Shown in pieces: positions 35,616-43,758 of a stretch of 51,731 nt of DNA. The notes under the pieces are model-generated. The model was not told where the DNA came from, ran no database searches, and saw only the letters and a list, made by a program, of their open reading frames with translations. The stretch is taken from positions 1 to 51,731 of the forward strand of contig JABDNT010000045.1 in the NCBI GenBank assembly GCA_013043685.1. The letters run 5' to 3'. The position numbers and the translations under genes were made by a program. Positions within the stretch are counted from its first letter, which is position 1, and each line of letters opens with the position of its first letter. The DNA is from Flavobacteriaceae bacterium. Lineage in GTDB: Bacteria > Bacteroidota > Bacteroidia > Flavobacteriales > Flavobacteriaceae.

Positions 35616-35623
35616 TACCTTTG
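35616..35623 (+). promoter_or_regulatory. -7 box, probable leaderless start
   Basis: TACCTTTG (exact TANNTTTG) ends 4 nt before the ATG at 35628, the same spacing as at the dehydratase gene upstream. Confidence 0.5.
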
Positions 35624-35627
35624 GCGC

Positions 35628-36719
35628 ATGTCACGGCAGATATTATTATTCTTACTGTTAAGCGTTCCAATCTTTGCCCAGGAAAAAAACCCGAATAGGG
35701 ACTTTTATGAAGTATTTTACGGCTATGGGACCTTGTTGCGGCATAATACTAATATTTCCCACCTGGTAGGAGCGCATCCAGAGATCATTACACTTAGTTT
35801 CAATCGTAAAACGTTTGGGGAAAAGTTGTGGCAGCGGCAGTTCAATTATCCCGATTGGGGAGTTTCCTTTCAATACCTGGATTTCAGGACGGAAGATCTG
35901 GGCAGAAATTATAGTGCGCTGGCCTTTTACAATTTTTATTTTCTCAAAAGAAAGCTTCGTCTTCAATTTGCCCAGGGAATAAGTTATAATTCGAACCCGT
36001 TCGACCTTGAATCCAATCCTAAGAACATTGCTTATGGAAATCATTTATTGTCGGCTACAACCTTTGCACTTCTATATACACAACCGAAGATCTTTAAAGA
36101 TTTTGGATTGAATATAGGAATGTCATTGGTTCACCAATCCAACGGGTCGTTAAAAGCTCCTAATACAGGCACTAATGTTTTTGTGCTCACAGTAGGGATG
36201 TCTTATGACCCTTCAGACACCGGAAAGGTAGAATATATTGAAATAGAAGATGAAAAAGTAAAAGAGCCTGTCAGGTGGAATTTCGCAGTACGAGGTGGGA
36301 TCAACAGCAGTGATTATTTTAACCTGGGACAGCACCCCTTTCTGGTGCTTTCCGGTTACGCAGATAAGAGGCTAACTTACCTTAGTACAGTTCAGTTAGG
36401 GGCGGAGGTATTTTTTGCTGAATACCTGCGAGAGGAAATAAGGTATGTTTCCGTCGCTTTCCCTAACAGGAATATCGATCCGGATACGGATTATAAGCGT
36501 ATTGGATTGTTCGCAGGACATGAATTCAGGATAGGCGACCTCGGGATCGTTACGCAATTGGGATATTATGTTTACTATCCCTATCAGAATGAGAGCCGTT
36601 TGTATTCGAGGGTAGGAGGAAAATATTATTTCAACAAAAAATGGTTTGGCGCGTTATCCATTAAATCGCATGGAGCAAACGCAGAAGCCATAGAATTAGG
36701 GTTTGGTGTAAGGATATAA
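35628..36719 (+). CDS. Acyloxyacyl hydrolase (PagL-like), copy 1
   Basis: 363 residues from the ATG at 35628, which opens a proper signal peptide (MSRQILLFLLLSVPIFAQ); longer in-frame starts run through the preceding gene and the promoter. The body is a beta-barrel-like protein with the PagL active-site signature H-x-S-N in LVHQSNGSLKAPNTG (about residues 175-189). PagL-type enzymes sit in the outer membrane and remove acyl chains from lipid A. A DUF2807 lipoprotein gene follows after 1 bp. A diverged copy of the pair lies directly downstream. Confidence 0.85.
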   Translation: MSRQILLFLLLSVPIFAQEKNPNRDFYEVFYGYGTLLRHNTNISHLVGAHPEIITLSFNRKTFGEKLWQRQFNYPDWGVSFQYLDFRTEDLGRNYSALAFYNFYFLKRKLRLQFAQGISYNSNPFDLESNPKNIAYGNHLLSATTFALLYTQPKIFKDFGLNIGMSLVHQSNGSLKAPNTGTNVFVLTVGMSYDPSDTGKVEYIEIEDEKVKEPVRWNFAVRGGINSSDYFNLGQHPFLVLSGYADKRLTYLSTVQLGAEVFFAEYLREEIRYVSVAFPNRNIDPDTDYKRIGLFAGHEFRIGDLGIVTQLGYYVYYPYQNESRLYSRVGGKYYFNKKWFGALSIKSHGANAEAIELGFGVRI

Positions 36720-36720
36720 T

Positions 36721-37470
36721 ATGAAAAAACTATTTATAATTGTCATTGTACTTTGTTTTGCCTGTGACAGTGCGGACGCTCCGGATTGTTTCAGGACCAA
36801 TGGCGCTATTATCTCGCTGAACTATGATGTGGCGACTTTCACTAAGATCCGTATTGAAGATAATGTAAATTTATCTCTGATGCAGGGGGATATTCAGGAA
36901 GTACAGGTTGAGGCCGGAGAGAATCTGATCGATGAAATTAAAGTTGATGTATTAAATAATACGCTTGTGGTTCGGAATAAAAACACCTGTGATTTGGTGA
37001 GAGATTATGAGACGATTAATGTGTTCGTTACCGCTCCGGAAATCGTTGAGATTCGCAATGGTTCGGTGGGTGATGTCGTTGGTAAAGGAATTCTTGAATA
37101 CGACACTTTGAAATTGATAAGCGACACCTCAGGTGGAATTGAAAATGTTAGGAAAAGTGGTGATTTTTATCTAAACGTAAACTGTGTAAGATTTGTTACC
37201 AGGGCCAATGGATTCAGCAGGTTTTTTATTAGCGGATCCGCCCGTGAGGCAACATTGGAATTTGCCGATGAAATACCATATTTTGAGGGGCCCGAATTCC
37301 TGGTTGACGATTTAAGAGTCTTCCAGCGCAGTGCTAACATCATGAAGGTTAATCCGATAAATAGTATCAAGGGGGAGATTAGGGGTACAGGGGATATAAT
37401 CGCTGTAAACCGACCAAAAATTGTGGATGTTGAGGAATACTATACAGGTCGACTAATATTTGAAGATTAG
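36721..37470 (+). CDS. DUF2807 (head GIN domain) lipoprotein, copy 1
   Basis: 249 residues. Residues 1-15 end in the lipobox CFAC, so it is probably lipid-anchored. The rest is a right-handed beta-solenoid of the DUF2807 type: FTKIRIEDNVNLSLMQGD, then EAGENLIDEIKVDV, with the end motif GEIRGTGDIIAVNRP. Two pairs of Cys are conserved in the second copy (for example NTCDLVRDYE versus NSCNYVRDYD). It is coupled to the hydrolase upstream; a role as its accessory or surface partner is inference. Confidence 0.85.
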   Translation: MKKLFIIVIVLCFACDSADAPDCFRTNGAIISLNYDVATFTKIRIEDNVNLSLMQGDIQEVQVEAGENLIDEIKVDVLNNTLVVRNKNTCDLVRDYETINVFVTAPEIVEIRNGSVGDVVGKGILEYDTLKLISDTSGGIENVRKSGDFYLNVNCVRFVTRANGFSRFFISGSAREATLEFADEIPYFEGPEFLVDDLRVFQRSANIMKVNPINSIKGEIRGTGDIIAVNRPKIVDVEEYYTGRLIFED

Positions 37471-37497
37471 TGTATATTTACACGATTCTATGAAAAA

Positions 37498-38607
37498 ATG
37501 AGGAACTCTTTTTGCTTATTCATCATACTTCTTTCTTTTCAGTTATCAGTATCCCAGCAGAAGGAGACATTTCCATATTCCATTGGTGTGGATATCTTCA
37601 CCGGAAGCATTCTGGAACATAATCCGGACATCGCCCATTTAATCACAGACCATCCAACAGGACTAATTGTTCAGTACAACCGGAAAACCTATGGGTGGAA
37701 CGAGCCCGAAGGACGCTGGAACTATCCGGATTGGGGCTTTACTTTCTCCTACCAGGACATGAAGAATCCGTATTTAGGTGAAAATTATGGTTTGTACGCC
37801 CATTTCAACTGGTATTTTTTGAAGCGTTCTATCAGTCTTACTATGGGACAGGGTATTGCATACAATACCAATCCTTACGATCCCGAAACAAATTTTCAGA
37901 ATAACGCATATGGTAGTCATTTTTTGAGCTCTACGTATATGAAGCTTAACTATGTGAAGGAACGTCTTTTTGATGGCGTTGGTATTCACGCTGGATTTGG
38001 GATCATGCATTATTCAAATGCCAATTTTAAAGCACCTAATAACAGTACAAATACCTTATTCTTTAATGTGGGAGTGAGTTACCAACCCGACGCTATTAAT
38101 TTCCCTACCTATATTCCTGTGGGTTCCTGGCGTAGCATAAATTATAAAGAGAGGATAAAATACAATGCTGTTATTCGAACAGGAAAAAATGAAGCGGATG
38201 TAAATGGCTTGGGACAGTTTCCGTTCTATACCTTTTCTTTCTTTGCTGATAAGCGAATTAATTACAAAAGTACTTTTCAGGTTGGTGTGGACTTTTTCTT
38301 CTCTAACTTCCTTATCGAGTTGATACGTTACAGGGAAGTTGCATTTCCTATCGACGGACTTACAGGCGATGAGGACTACAGGCGTGTTGGTGTATTCCTT
38401 GGCCATGAGTTACGATTCAGCAGATCGGCGTTTGTATCACAATTGGGTTATTATGTATATTGGCCTTATGAATTTGAGAACCGGGTATACAATAGATTAG
38501 GGATAAAAAGATATTTCTTCAAAGATCAGTTTTTTGGCGTGATCACGGTAAAAGCACACTGGGCCAAGGCAGAAGCTGTTGAGTTTGGAGTAGGTGTAAG
38601 AATTTAA
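37498..38607 (+). CDS. Acyloxyacyl hydrolase (PagL-like), copy 2
   Basis: 369 residues with a signal peptide (1-19, ending LSVSQ). It aligns with copy 1 over its whole length: NPDIAHLI versus NTNISHLV, NYPDWGFTFSYQD versus NYPDWGVSFQYLD, and the active-site motif MHYSNANFKAPN versus VHQSNGSLKAPN. H-x-S-N is kept, so both are probably active. Its ATG overlaps the stop of a three-codon ORF (ATG-AAA-AAA-TGA from 37490). Its stop codon shares one base with the next start. Confidence 0.85.
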   Translation: MRNSFCLFIILLSFQLSVSQQKETFPYSIGVDIFTGSILEHNPDIAHLITDHPTGLIVQYNRKTYGWNEPEGRWNYPDWGFTFSYQDMKNPYLGENYGLYAHFNWYFLKRSISLTMGQGIAYNTNPYDPETNFQNNAYGSHFLSSTYMKLNYVKERLFDGVGIHAGFGIMHYSNANFKAPNNSTNTLFFNVGVSYQPDAINFPTYIPVGSWRSINYKERIKYNAVIRTGKNEADVNGLGQFPFYTFSFFADKRINYKSTFQVGVDFFFSNFLIELIRYREVAFPIDGLTGDEDYRRVGVFLGHELRFSRSAFVSQLGYYVYWPYEFENRVYNRLGIKRYFFKDQFFGVITVKAHWAKAEAVEFGVGVRI

Positions 38608-39368
38608 TGAGAATGATGAAGAGATTAATATTGTTAGTTTTAGTATCGCTGCCATTATGGGGGTGTGACTCAGGCAATGCCTGGGATTGTATTCAGGATT
38701 CCGGTGAACTTGTTCAGCAGGAATACGATGTTGATCTATTTAAGAAAATTCAGGTTTGGGAACGTGTTCAGCTTATTATCCAGCAGGGTAATCAGCAAAG
38801 TGTGCGTGTTCAGACAGGCGCTAACCTCATTGATGAAATTCAGGTAGTGGTAGAGGACAGTACCTTGAAAATTAGCAATCGCAATAGTTGTAACTATGTT
38901 CGGGATTATGATGTCACCAAAGTTTTTGTGTCTTCTCCAGATATCCGTGAGATACGCAGCAGCTCAGGATTACCGGTAAAAAGCCTTGGTACCCTCGGCT
39001 TTGATGAATTGAGTTTAATTTCCAATGACCCAGAAAATCTTGAGGTATATCATCACGATGGAGACTTCGACCTCGACCTTGACGTTATTCTCTTGCGTGT
39101 ACAATCCAATGGATTATCTAATTTCTTTTTACGCGGAAAAGCACAATACATGGGAATCCGTTTCGATGATGGAGATCCCCGGTTGGAGGGAGCCGATCTT
39201 ATAGTGAATAATATCAACGTGTTTCAAAGGAGTACCAATAAGATCATTGTGAATCCCCAGGTATCAATAATTGGGGAAATCCGTGGGCTCGGCGATATTA
39301 TTGCTTTGAACCGTCCACCCATAGTAGAAGTAGAAGAATTTTTCAGGGGTAGACTTATTTTTCAGTAG
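38607..39368 (+). CDS. DUF2807 (head GIN domain) lipoprotein, copy 2
   Basis: 253 residues with a lipobox LWGC (Cys at residue 20). It aligns with copy 1 throughout: QTGANLIDEIQVVVEDSTLKI, NSCNYVRDYDVTKVFV, FQRSTNKIIVNP, GEIRGLGDIIALNRPP (each given in part). Coupled to hydrolase copy 2 by TAATG. Its 3' end overlaps the gldA 3' end by 14 bp, convergent, leaving no room for a terminator. Confidence 0.85.
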   Translation: MRMMKRLILLVLVSLPLWGCDSGNAWDCIQDSGELVQQEYDVDLFKKIQVWERVQLIIQQGNQQSVRVQTGANLIDEIQVVVEDSTLKISNRNSCNYVRDYDVTKVFVSSPDIREIRSSSGLPVKSLGTLGFDELSLISNDPENLEVYHHDGDFDLDLDVILLRVQSNGLSNFFLRGKAQYMGIRFDDGDPRLEGADLIVNNINVFQRSTNKIIVNPQVSIIGEIRGLGDIIALNRPPIVEVEEFFRGRLIFQ

Positions 39369-40254
39369 TCAGGTCTATGAATAGCTTTTCCAAAGTCGTG
39401 TTCTTCTGATGTAATTGAAGAATCTTCAGTCCATTGTCATGAGCGAAATCAAATACTTTTCCACGCATGTCTTCCTTAGTATCAAAATGGATATGATATA
39501 CGAAACCAGTAGGATTATCTACTTTAGCGACTTTATCTAATTTTTGAAGAGCAACGGTTTCAACCCGATAGTCGAATTCCACTTCAACAATTTGCTGCTC
39601 ACCCGATTTCAGCTCATCTAACCTCTTATCCAATACGATCTTTCCATGATTAATAATAATTACGCGATCGCATATTGCTTCCACTTCCTGCATAATGTGA
39701 GTGGAGAGTAATACAGTTTTCTCCTTGCCAACCGACTTGATCAATTCACGTATTTCGATTAATTGATTCGGGTCAAGCCCCGTTGTGGGCTCATCCAGGA
39801 TAAGTACATCGGGATTGTGCAATAAGGCAGTTGCAAGACCTACTCTTTGTCGATATCCTTTTGATAAGGACCCGATCTTCTTGTGAGCCTCGGGTAATAG
39901 CCCTGTCTTTTCTATAATAATTTCAATATCCGATTTAGGTATGTTATAGATATCTGCATTAAAGTTAAGATACTCTCGAACGTACATGTCGAGATACAGC
40001 GGATTGTGTTCCGGCAGGTAACCCACGCTTTGTTGAACACCCTTTTGCGCATCAAAAATAGAATACCCGTTCACCTCGGCACTTCCTTCCGAAGGTTGCA
40101 GGTAGGTAGTTAAGATCTTCATTAAAGTAGATTTCCCGGCTCCATTTGGTCCAAGAAACCCAACGATTTCTCCTTTTGCGATCGAAAAAGATACGGTGTC
40201 CAGTGCTTTTTGTGCGCCGTATTCCTTGCTAATATTTTCTACGGTTATCGACAT
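39355..40254 (-). CDS. gldA: Gliding-motility ABC transporter ATPase GldA
   Basis: 299 residues, the usual GldA length. Walker A GPNGAGKST, signature LSKGYRQRVG, Walker B VLILDEPTTGLDP and the switch His in LLSTH are intact. The C-terminal about 80 residues form the extra domain found in this group. GldA works with membrane proteins GldF and GldG, whose genes are not in the window. The ATPase is close to other ABC-2 type exporters, so GldA is the best but not the only name. Confidence 0.85.
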   Translation of the reverse strand: MSITVENISKEYGAQKALDTVSFSIAKGEIVGFLGPNGAGKSTLMKILTTYLQPSEGSAEVNGYSIFDAQKGVQQSVGYLPEHNPLYLDMYVREYLNFNADIYNIPKSDIEIIIEKTGLLPEAHKKIGSLSKGYRQRVGLATALLHNPDVLILDEPTTGLDPNQLIEIRELIKSVGKEKTVLLSTHIMQEVEAICDRVIIINHGKIVLDKRLDELKSGEQQIVEVEFDYRVETVALQKLDKVAKVDNPTGFVYHIHFDTKEDMRGKVFDFAHDNGLKILQLHQKNTTLEKLFIDLTTEK

Positions 40255-40345
40255 TTTCTAAGTGAGGTAAAAGTACATAAAAAAAAAGTCTAAAATATTT
40301 TGTTGTTGTCCCTAAATGTTTACTTTAGCACTAACAACAACAACG

Positions 40346-40417
40346 ATGAATACAAACACTACATTCTTTAACTTTTGGTTTTTCTATTTTTTTGGAAAAG
40401 TCCGGGTTATTAAGTAA
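40346..40417 (+). CDS. Phe-rich leader peptide of the pheA operon
   Basis: A 23-residue ORF. Residues 7-16 read FFNFWFFYFF: nine of ten are aromatic, seven of them Phe. It starts behind a -7-like box (TACTTTAG at 40321) and its last codons (GTC CGG GTT ATT) lie inside the antiterminator arm. Shortage of charged tRNA-Phe would stall the ribosome on the Phe run and leave that arm free to pair. This is the classic arrangement for attenuation. Confidence 0.85.
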   Translation: MNTNTTFFNFWFFYFFGKVRVIK

Positions 40418-40445
40418 TGATGTTATAACAACATGAATGACCCGG
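40402..40445 (+). promoter_or_regulatory. Antiterminator hairpin
   Basis: CCGGGTTATT (40402-40411) pairs with AATGACCCGG (40436-40445) over 10 bp with one G-U, enclosing an inner ATGTT/AACAT stem. The 3' arm includes the 5' side of the terminator, so the two structures exclude each other. Confidence 0.75.
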
Positions 40446-40467
40446 AAATGTACTTCCGGGTTTTTTT
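40440..40467 (+). terminator. Attenuator terminator before pheA
   Basis: ACCCGGAA (40440-40447), loop ATGTAC, TTCCGGGT (40454-40461), then seven T in a row. It sits 20 nt before the pheA ATG. Confidence 0.9.
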
Positions 40468-40487
40468 ATGGATTAAAATCGAAAATT

Positions 40488-41357
40488 ATGAAAATTGCAA
40501 TACAGGGAATTGAAGGATCTTTCCATGACGAAGCTGTTCAGAAATTATTTCCTAACGAAAATGTTGAGCTGATAAAATGCGAGGCATTCGACCATGTCAC
40601 TCAATGTGTGAAAGAAGGTAAAGCCGAATATGGGTTGCTGGCTATTGAGAATACCATTGCGGGTTCTATTTTGCCGAATTACAACCTCATTAACGCAGAT
40701 GAATTTGAAATATTCGATGAGGTATTTCTTAATATTCAAATGTATTTGATGGCCCTGGAAACAGAGTCAATAATCGACATCTTCGAAGTACATTCACATC
40801 CTGTAGCACTTTTACAATGCAAAGACTATCTTCGGAAATTTCCTCCGCAATTCAAGATCATTGAGGGGAAGGACACTGCTTCAGAAGCAAAAAGAATAAA
40901 AGAGAATAACATTCAAGGTGCTGCGGCAATAGCCGGTAAGCAGGTTGCAGATCGTTACGGATTGAAGATACTGGATAGTAATATTCAGGATATAAAGGAA
41001 AACGAAACCCGTTTTGTACTTATGGGGAAAAGAGGTTCCAGCTTCAATAAGAAAATTCCCAACAAGGCGACTATTAAATTTCAATTAGGGAGTGAGGTTG
41101 GAACTTTAAGTAAAGCCCTTCAGCTTCTGGCAGGTTACGATATTAATCTGACCAAGATCCAGTCGCTGCCGGTGGTTGGTGTGCCATGGCGATACGCTTT
41201 CTTTGTGGATATTACTTTTACCGATCTTCAGAAGTTTTATGATGCGACTGAAGAATTAAACAGAACAGTTAAGGAATTTAAAATTGTAGGGACTTATACT
41301 CAGAATAAAGAAAATGCTCCAAGTAAGCTAACTAATGTAAATGCCGATGGAAAATAA
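40488..41357 (+). CDS. pheA: Prephenate dehydratase
   Basis: Forms phenylpyruvate for phenylalanine synthesis. 289 residues from the ATG at 40488; an in-frame ATG at 40437 lies within the terminator and is excluded. The catalytic domain opens with IAIQGIEGSFHDEA and has AIENTIAGS and the C-terminal NETRFVLMG motif; an ACT domain (about 200-275, QLGSEVGTLSKAL) should bind Phe for feedback. No chorismate mutase domain is attached; that activity is in the next gene. The C-terminal 17 bp overlap the next gene. Confidence 0.95.
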   Translation: MKIAIQGIEGSFHDEAVQKLFPNENVELIKCEAFDHVTQCVKEGKAEYGLLAIENTIAGSILPNYNLINADEFEIFDEVFLNIQMYLMALETESIIDIFEVHSHPVALLQCKDYLRKFPPQFKIIEGKDTASEAKRIKENNIQGAAAIAGKQVADRYGLKILDSNIQDIKENETRFVLMGKRGSSFNKKIPNKATIKFQLGSEVGTLSKALQLLAGYDINLTKIQSLPVVGVPWRYAFFVDITFTDLQKFYDATEELNRTVKEFKIVGTYTQNKENAPSKLTNVNADGK

Positions 41358-42429
41358 AAAAGAACTGAGGAATTGGTTAAATGACATGAATTTAAACCAT
41401 CCGTTGGTGATTGCGGGTCCTTGTAGCGCCGAGACTGAAGAACAGGTGGTTAAAATCGCACATCAGTTAAAAGACACCGATGCCACTGTATTGCGTGCCG
41501 GTATTTGGAAACCGCGTACACGTCCTGGTAATTTTGAAGGAGTGGGTGCCCTGGGTCTCAAATGGCTGCAACGTGCAAGGGAAGAAACCGGGATGATGAT
41601 TACTACAGAAGTCGCCAATCCGGCTCATGTTGATCTAGCTCAAAAACATGATGTTGATATTCTCTGGATTGGCGCGCGAACCACAGTTTCACCTTTTATA
41701 GTTCAGGAAATCGCGGAAGCGTTGCGAGGAACCGATAAACCGGTACTTATTAAGAATCCTGTGAATCCCGATCTCGGGCTATGGTTAGGTGCTGTTGAAC
41801 GTTTTCACAAATCGGGAATTAAGAATTTAGGAGTGATCCATCGTGGTTTTTCCACCTACGAAAAAACCCGGTACCGCAATAATCCCGAATGGCAGATCCC
41901 CATAGATCTGCAGAATCGATTCCCCGACCTTCCTTTAATTCTTGATCCGTCACACATTGCCGGCAACAGGGATATTATCTTCGATCTCTGCCAGACGGCA
42001 CTCGATCTGAATTACGACGGTCTCATGATAGAAACGCATCACGACCCTGAAAATGCCTGGAGTGATGCAGCTCAGCAAATAACTCCAAAAACGCTGGATC
42101 AGATTACTATCGATCTACGTATCAGGAAAGAAGAAGGCGATGCTGTTGAATTCAGGAACAGGTTGTCTACATTGCGAACAAAGATCGATGTGGTAGACCA
42201 CAAACTGCTGGAAATACTGGGTAAACGGATGAAGATATCGGATGAGATCGGACAGCTGAAAAAGGAAAATAACGTAGCTATCTTACAAACCAAGCGCTGG
42301 AATGAGATCCTCGGTAAGATGATCCTCGAAGGTGAGGACCAAAAATTAAGCGAAGAATTTATACTTCGGATCTTTAAGGCCATTCACCAGGAATCCATCA
42401 ATCACCAGAAAAAAGTTATTAGTAGTTAG
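41341..42429 (+). CDS. Bifunctional DAHP synthase / chorismate mutase
   Basis: 362 residues. The N-terminal DAHP synthase domain (1 to about 260) belongs to the short, KDO8P-synthase-like type: AGPCSAE near 22-28, KPRTRPGNFEG, GARTTVSPF and DPSHIAGNR. The C-terminal AroQ-type chorismate mutase domain (about 270-350) shows RNRLSTLRTKIDVVDHKLLEILGKR in part. This links entry into the shikimate pathway with the Phe branch. In many relatives an aminotransferase and tyrA lie between this gene and pheA; here they are absent. ATG at 41347 is an alternative start. A strong terminator follows. Confidence 0.94.
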   Translation: MPMENKKELRNWLNDMNLNHPLVIAGPCSAETEEQVVKIAHQLKDTDATVLRAGIWKPRTRPGNFEGVGALGLKWLQRAREETGMMITTEVANPAHVDLAQKHDVDILWIGARTTVSPFIVQEIAEALRGTDKPVLIKNPVNPDLGLWLGAVERFHKSGIKNLGVIHRGFSTYEKTRYRNNPEWQIPIDLQNRFPDLPLILDPSHIAGNRDIIFDLCQTALDLNYDGLMIETHHDPENAWSDAAQQITPKTLDQITIDLRIRKEEGDAVEFRNRLSTLRTKIDVVDHKLLEILGKRMKISDEIGQLKKENNVAILQTKRWNEILGKMILEGEDQKLSEEFILRIFKAIHQESINHQKKVISS

Positions 42430-42456
42430 AAAAGCCCGCGTACAGCGGGCTTTTTT
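42430..42456 (+). terminator. Intrinsic terminator after the DAHP synthase gene
   Basis: AAAAGCCCGC-GTACA-GCGGGCTTTT with two more T. It differs from the hairpin at 44512-44550 at only two loop positions over the shared core. Confidence 0.93.
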
Positions 42457-42523
42457 GATAAATCTTGCCATTCTTTTTTAAATTCTGTGAAATGCTTTCC
42501 TTAATTTGAAGTATATAAAGTGT

Positions 42524-43069
42524 ATGCTACTCGAAAACGATGAAATATTAATGCAGGGTTTGCAAGAAGGCAACAATGCTTGCCTTGGAAAACTATACGA
42601 GCGTTATAAAACGATCCTGCTGAATTATTTCATCAATGTAACACAGGATCGGGATGCCGCCAATGATTTGCTGATGGAAGTTTTCGAACGAATCTATAAA
42701 TACCGCGGTGGTTTTGATGCCTCCCGTAAATTCAAACCATGGATGTACCAAATGTCAAATAACTTACTCCATGATTACCGAAATAAGCTTTCGAAGCATA
42801 AATCACTAGAGAATTCGAAAGAAGAAATAAGCTACCAGCAATCGTACACTTTTCAGCAAATTGACCGAGGTATAATTTTAAAAGATGCAATGGGTCGTTT
42901 AAGTGAAACGGAGCGGAAAGTGATCAGTATGTATTACCTGCTCGAGATACCATATAGCGAAATTGCACAGATCGAAGGTGTTTCGGTGAACAGTATTAGG
43001 ATACGCGTATGCAGGGCACTTAAAAATCTTAATGCCATTATTACTAATTCAGGAATTAAAGAATTATGA
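42524..43069 (+). CDS. ECF-type RNA polymerase sigma factor
   Basis: 181 residues from the ATG at 42524; an upstream in-frame TTG at 42506 lies inside a -7-like box (TTAATTTG, 42501-42508). Region 2 (about 20-85: DRDAANDLLMEVFERIYKY, FKPWMYQMSNN) and region 4 (about 118-170: LSETERKVISMYYLLEIPYSEIA) are clear. It overlaps the next gene by ATGA and forms a three-gene unit with it and the DUF4097 protein. The stimulus is unknown. Confidence 0.92.
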   Translation: MLLENDEILMQGLQEGNNACLGKLYERYKTILLNYFINVTQDRDAANDLLMEVFERIYKYRGGFDASRKFKPWMYQMSNNLLHDYRNKLSKHKSLENSKEEISYQQSYTFQQIDRGIILKDAMGRLSETERKVISMYYLLEIPYSEIAQIEGVSVNSIRIRVCRALKNLNAIITNSGIKEL

Positions 43070-43758
43070 AAACAGAACAAGAACTTTTAAAGATCATGGA
43101 TCACGTTGATGGATATGTGATGAAAGAAGCTGAAAGTGATCTAAAAGAAGAGATCAAATCCTTAAAACAGTGCGCCTCCGGAATAAAGGATCTGCCCTAT
43201 GAAAAGGTGTCTGAAAAAACGGATGAACGATTTCAGAAATTTATGGAATCAATTTCAGATACGTCTAAAACTAATACATCAAGAGGGTTGCGCACAATCT
43301 CGATTATCACTGCTTTTGCCGCTGGCCTGGCCTTGTTGCTGATCTTTAATCCTTTTCAGAATAAAGAGATACTGGCAGATTTTAATGCCATGAAGTCCAA
43401 TCCGGATAAATTGTCATTTGTATATGAACTCACTTTGGAGAAATTAAGTGAAGGGGAAATCGAAGAAGTGAAACTACTACTGGCGAATGAAGAAAATCCA
43501 AATATCAAAGTGGCACTACTTGACCTGCTAGAGAATTACACCCCCGATCATGTTAAATCGGAAGAATTATTCTTAAATCTTAATCGGAGCTCCACACCCT
43601 CAGTTCAGATGGCTATGTTAAATGCAATGGAGGCAACCGATATTTCTGATATTCGATCTGATCTCGATGCATTCCGCAATACCGTGGGACTTGAGGAAAC
43701 CGTAAAAAATAGAATTCTGCAATTACTGAACAATGCTAAACCTAAAAATTTAAAATGA
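43066..43758 (+). CDS. Membrane protein, candidate anti-sigma factor
   Basis: 230 residues: an acidic helical N-terminus of about 75 residues, one membrane helix (about 76-95, ISIITAFAAGLALLLIF) and a C-terminal helical domain with HEAT-like pairs (EENPNIKVALLDLLENY, STPSVQMAMLNAMEA). The layout (sigma gene, overlap, single-span protein) is that of an anti-sigma factor, but I see no zinc-binding HxxxCxxC motif. The extracytoplasmic HEAT-like part could be the sensor. Function inferred from context. Confidence 0.75.
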   Translation: MKTEQELLKIMDHVDGYVMKEAESDLKEEIKSLKQCASGIKDLPYEKVSEKTDERFQKFMESISDTSKTNTSRGLRTISIITAFAAGLALLLIFNPFQNKEILADFNAMKSNPDKLSFVYELTLEKLSEGEIEEVKLLLANEENPNIKVALLDLLENYTPDHVKSEELFLNLNRSSTPSVQMAMLNAMEATDISDIRSDLDAFRNTVGLEETVKNRILQLLNNAKPKNLK

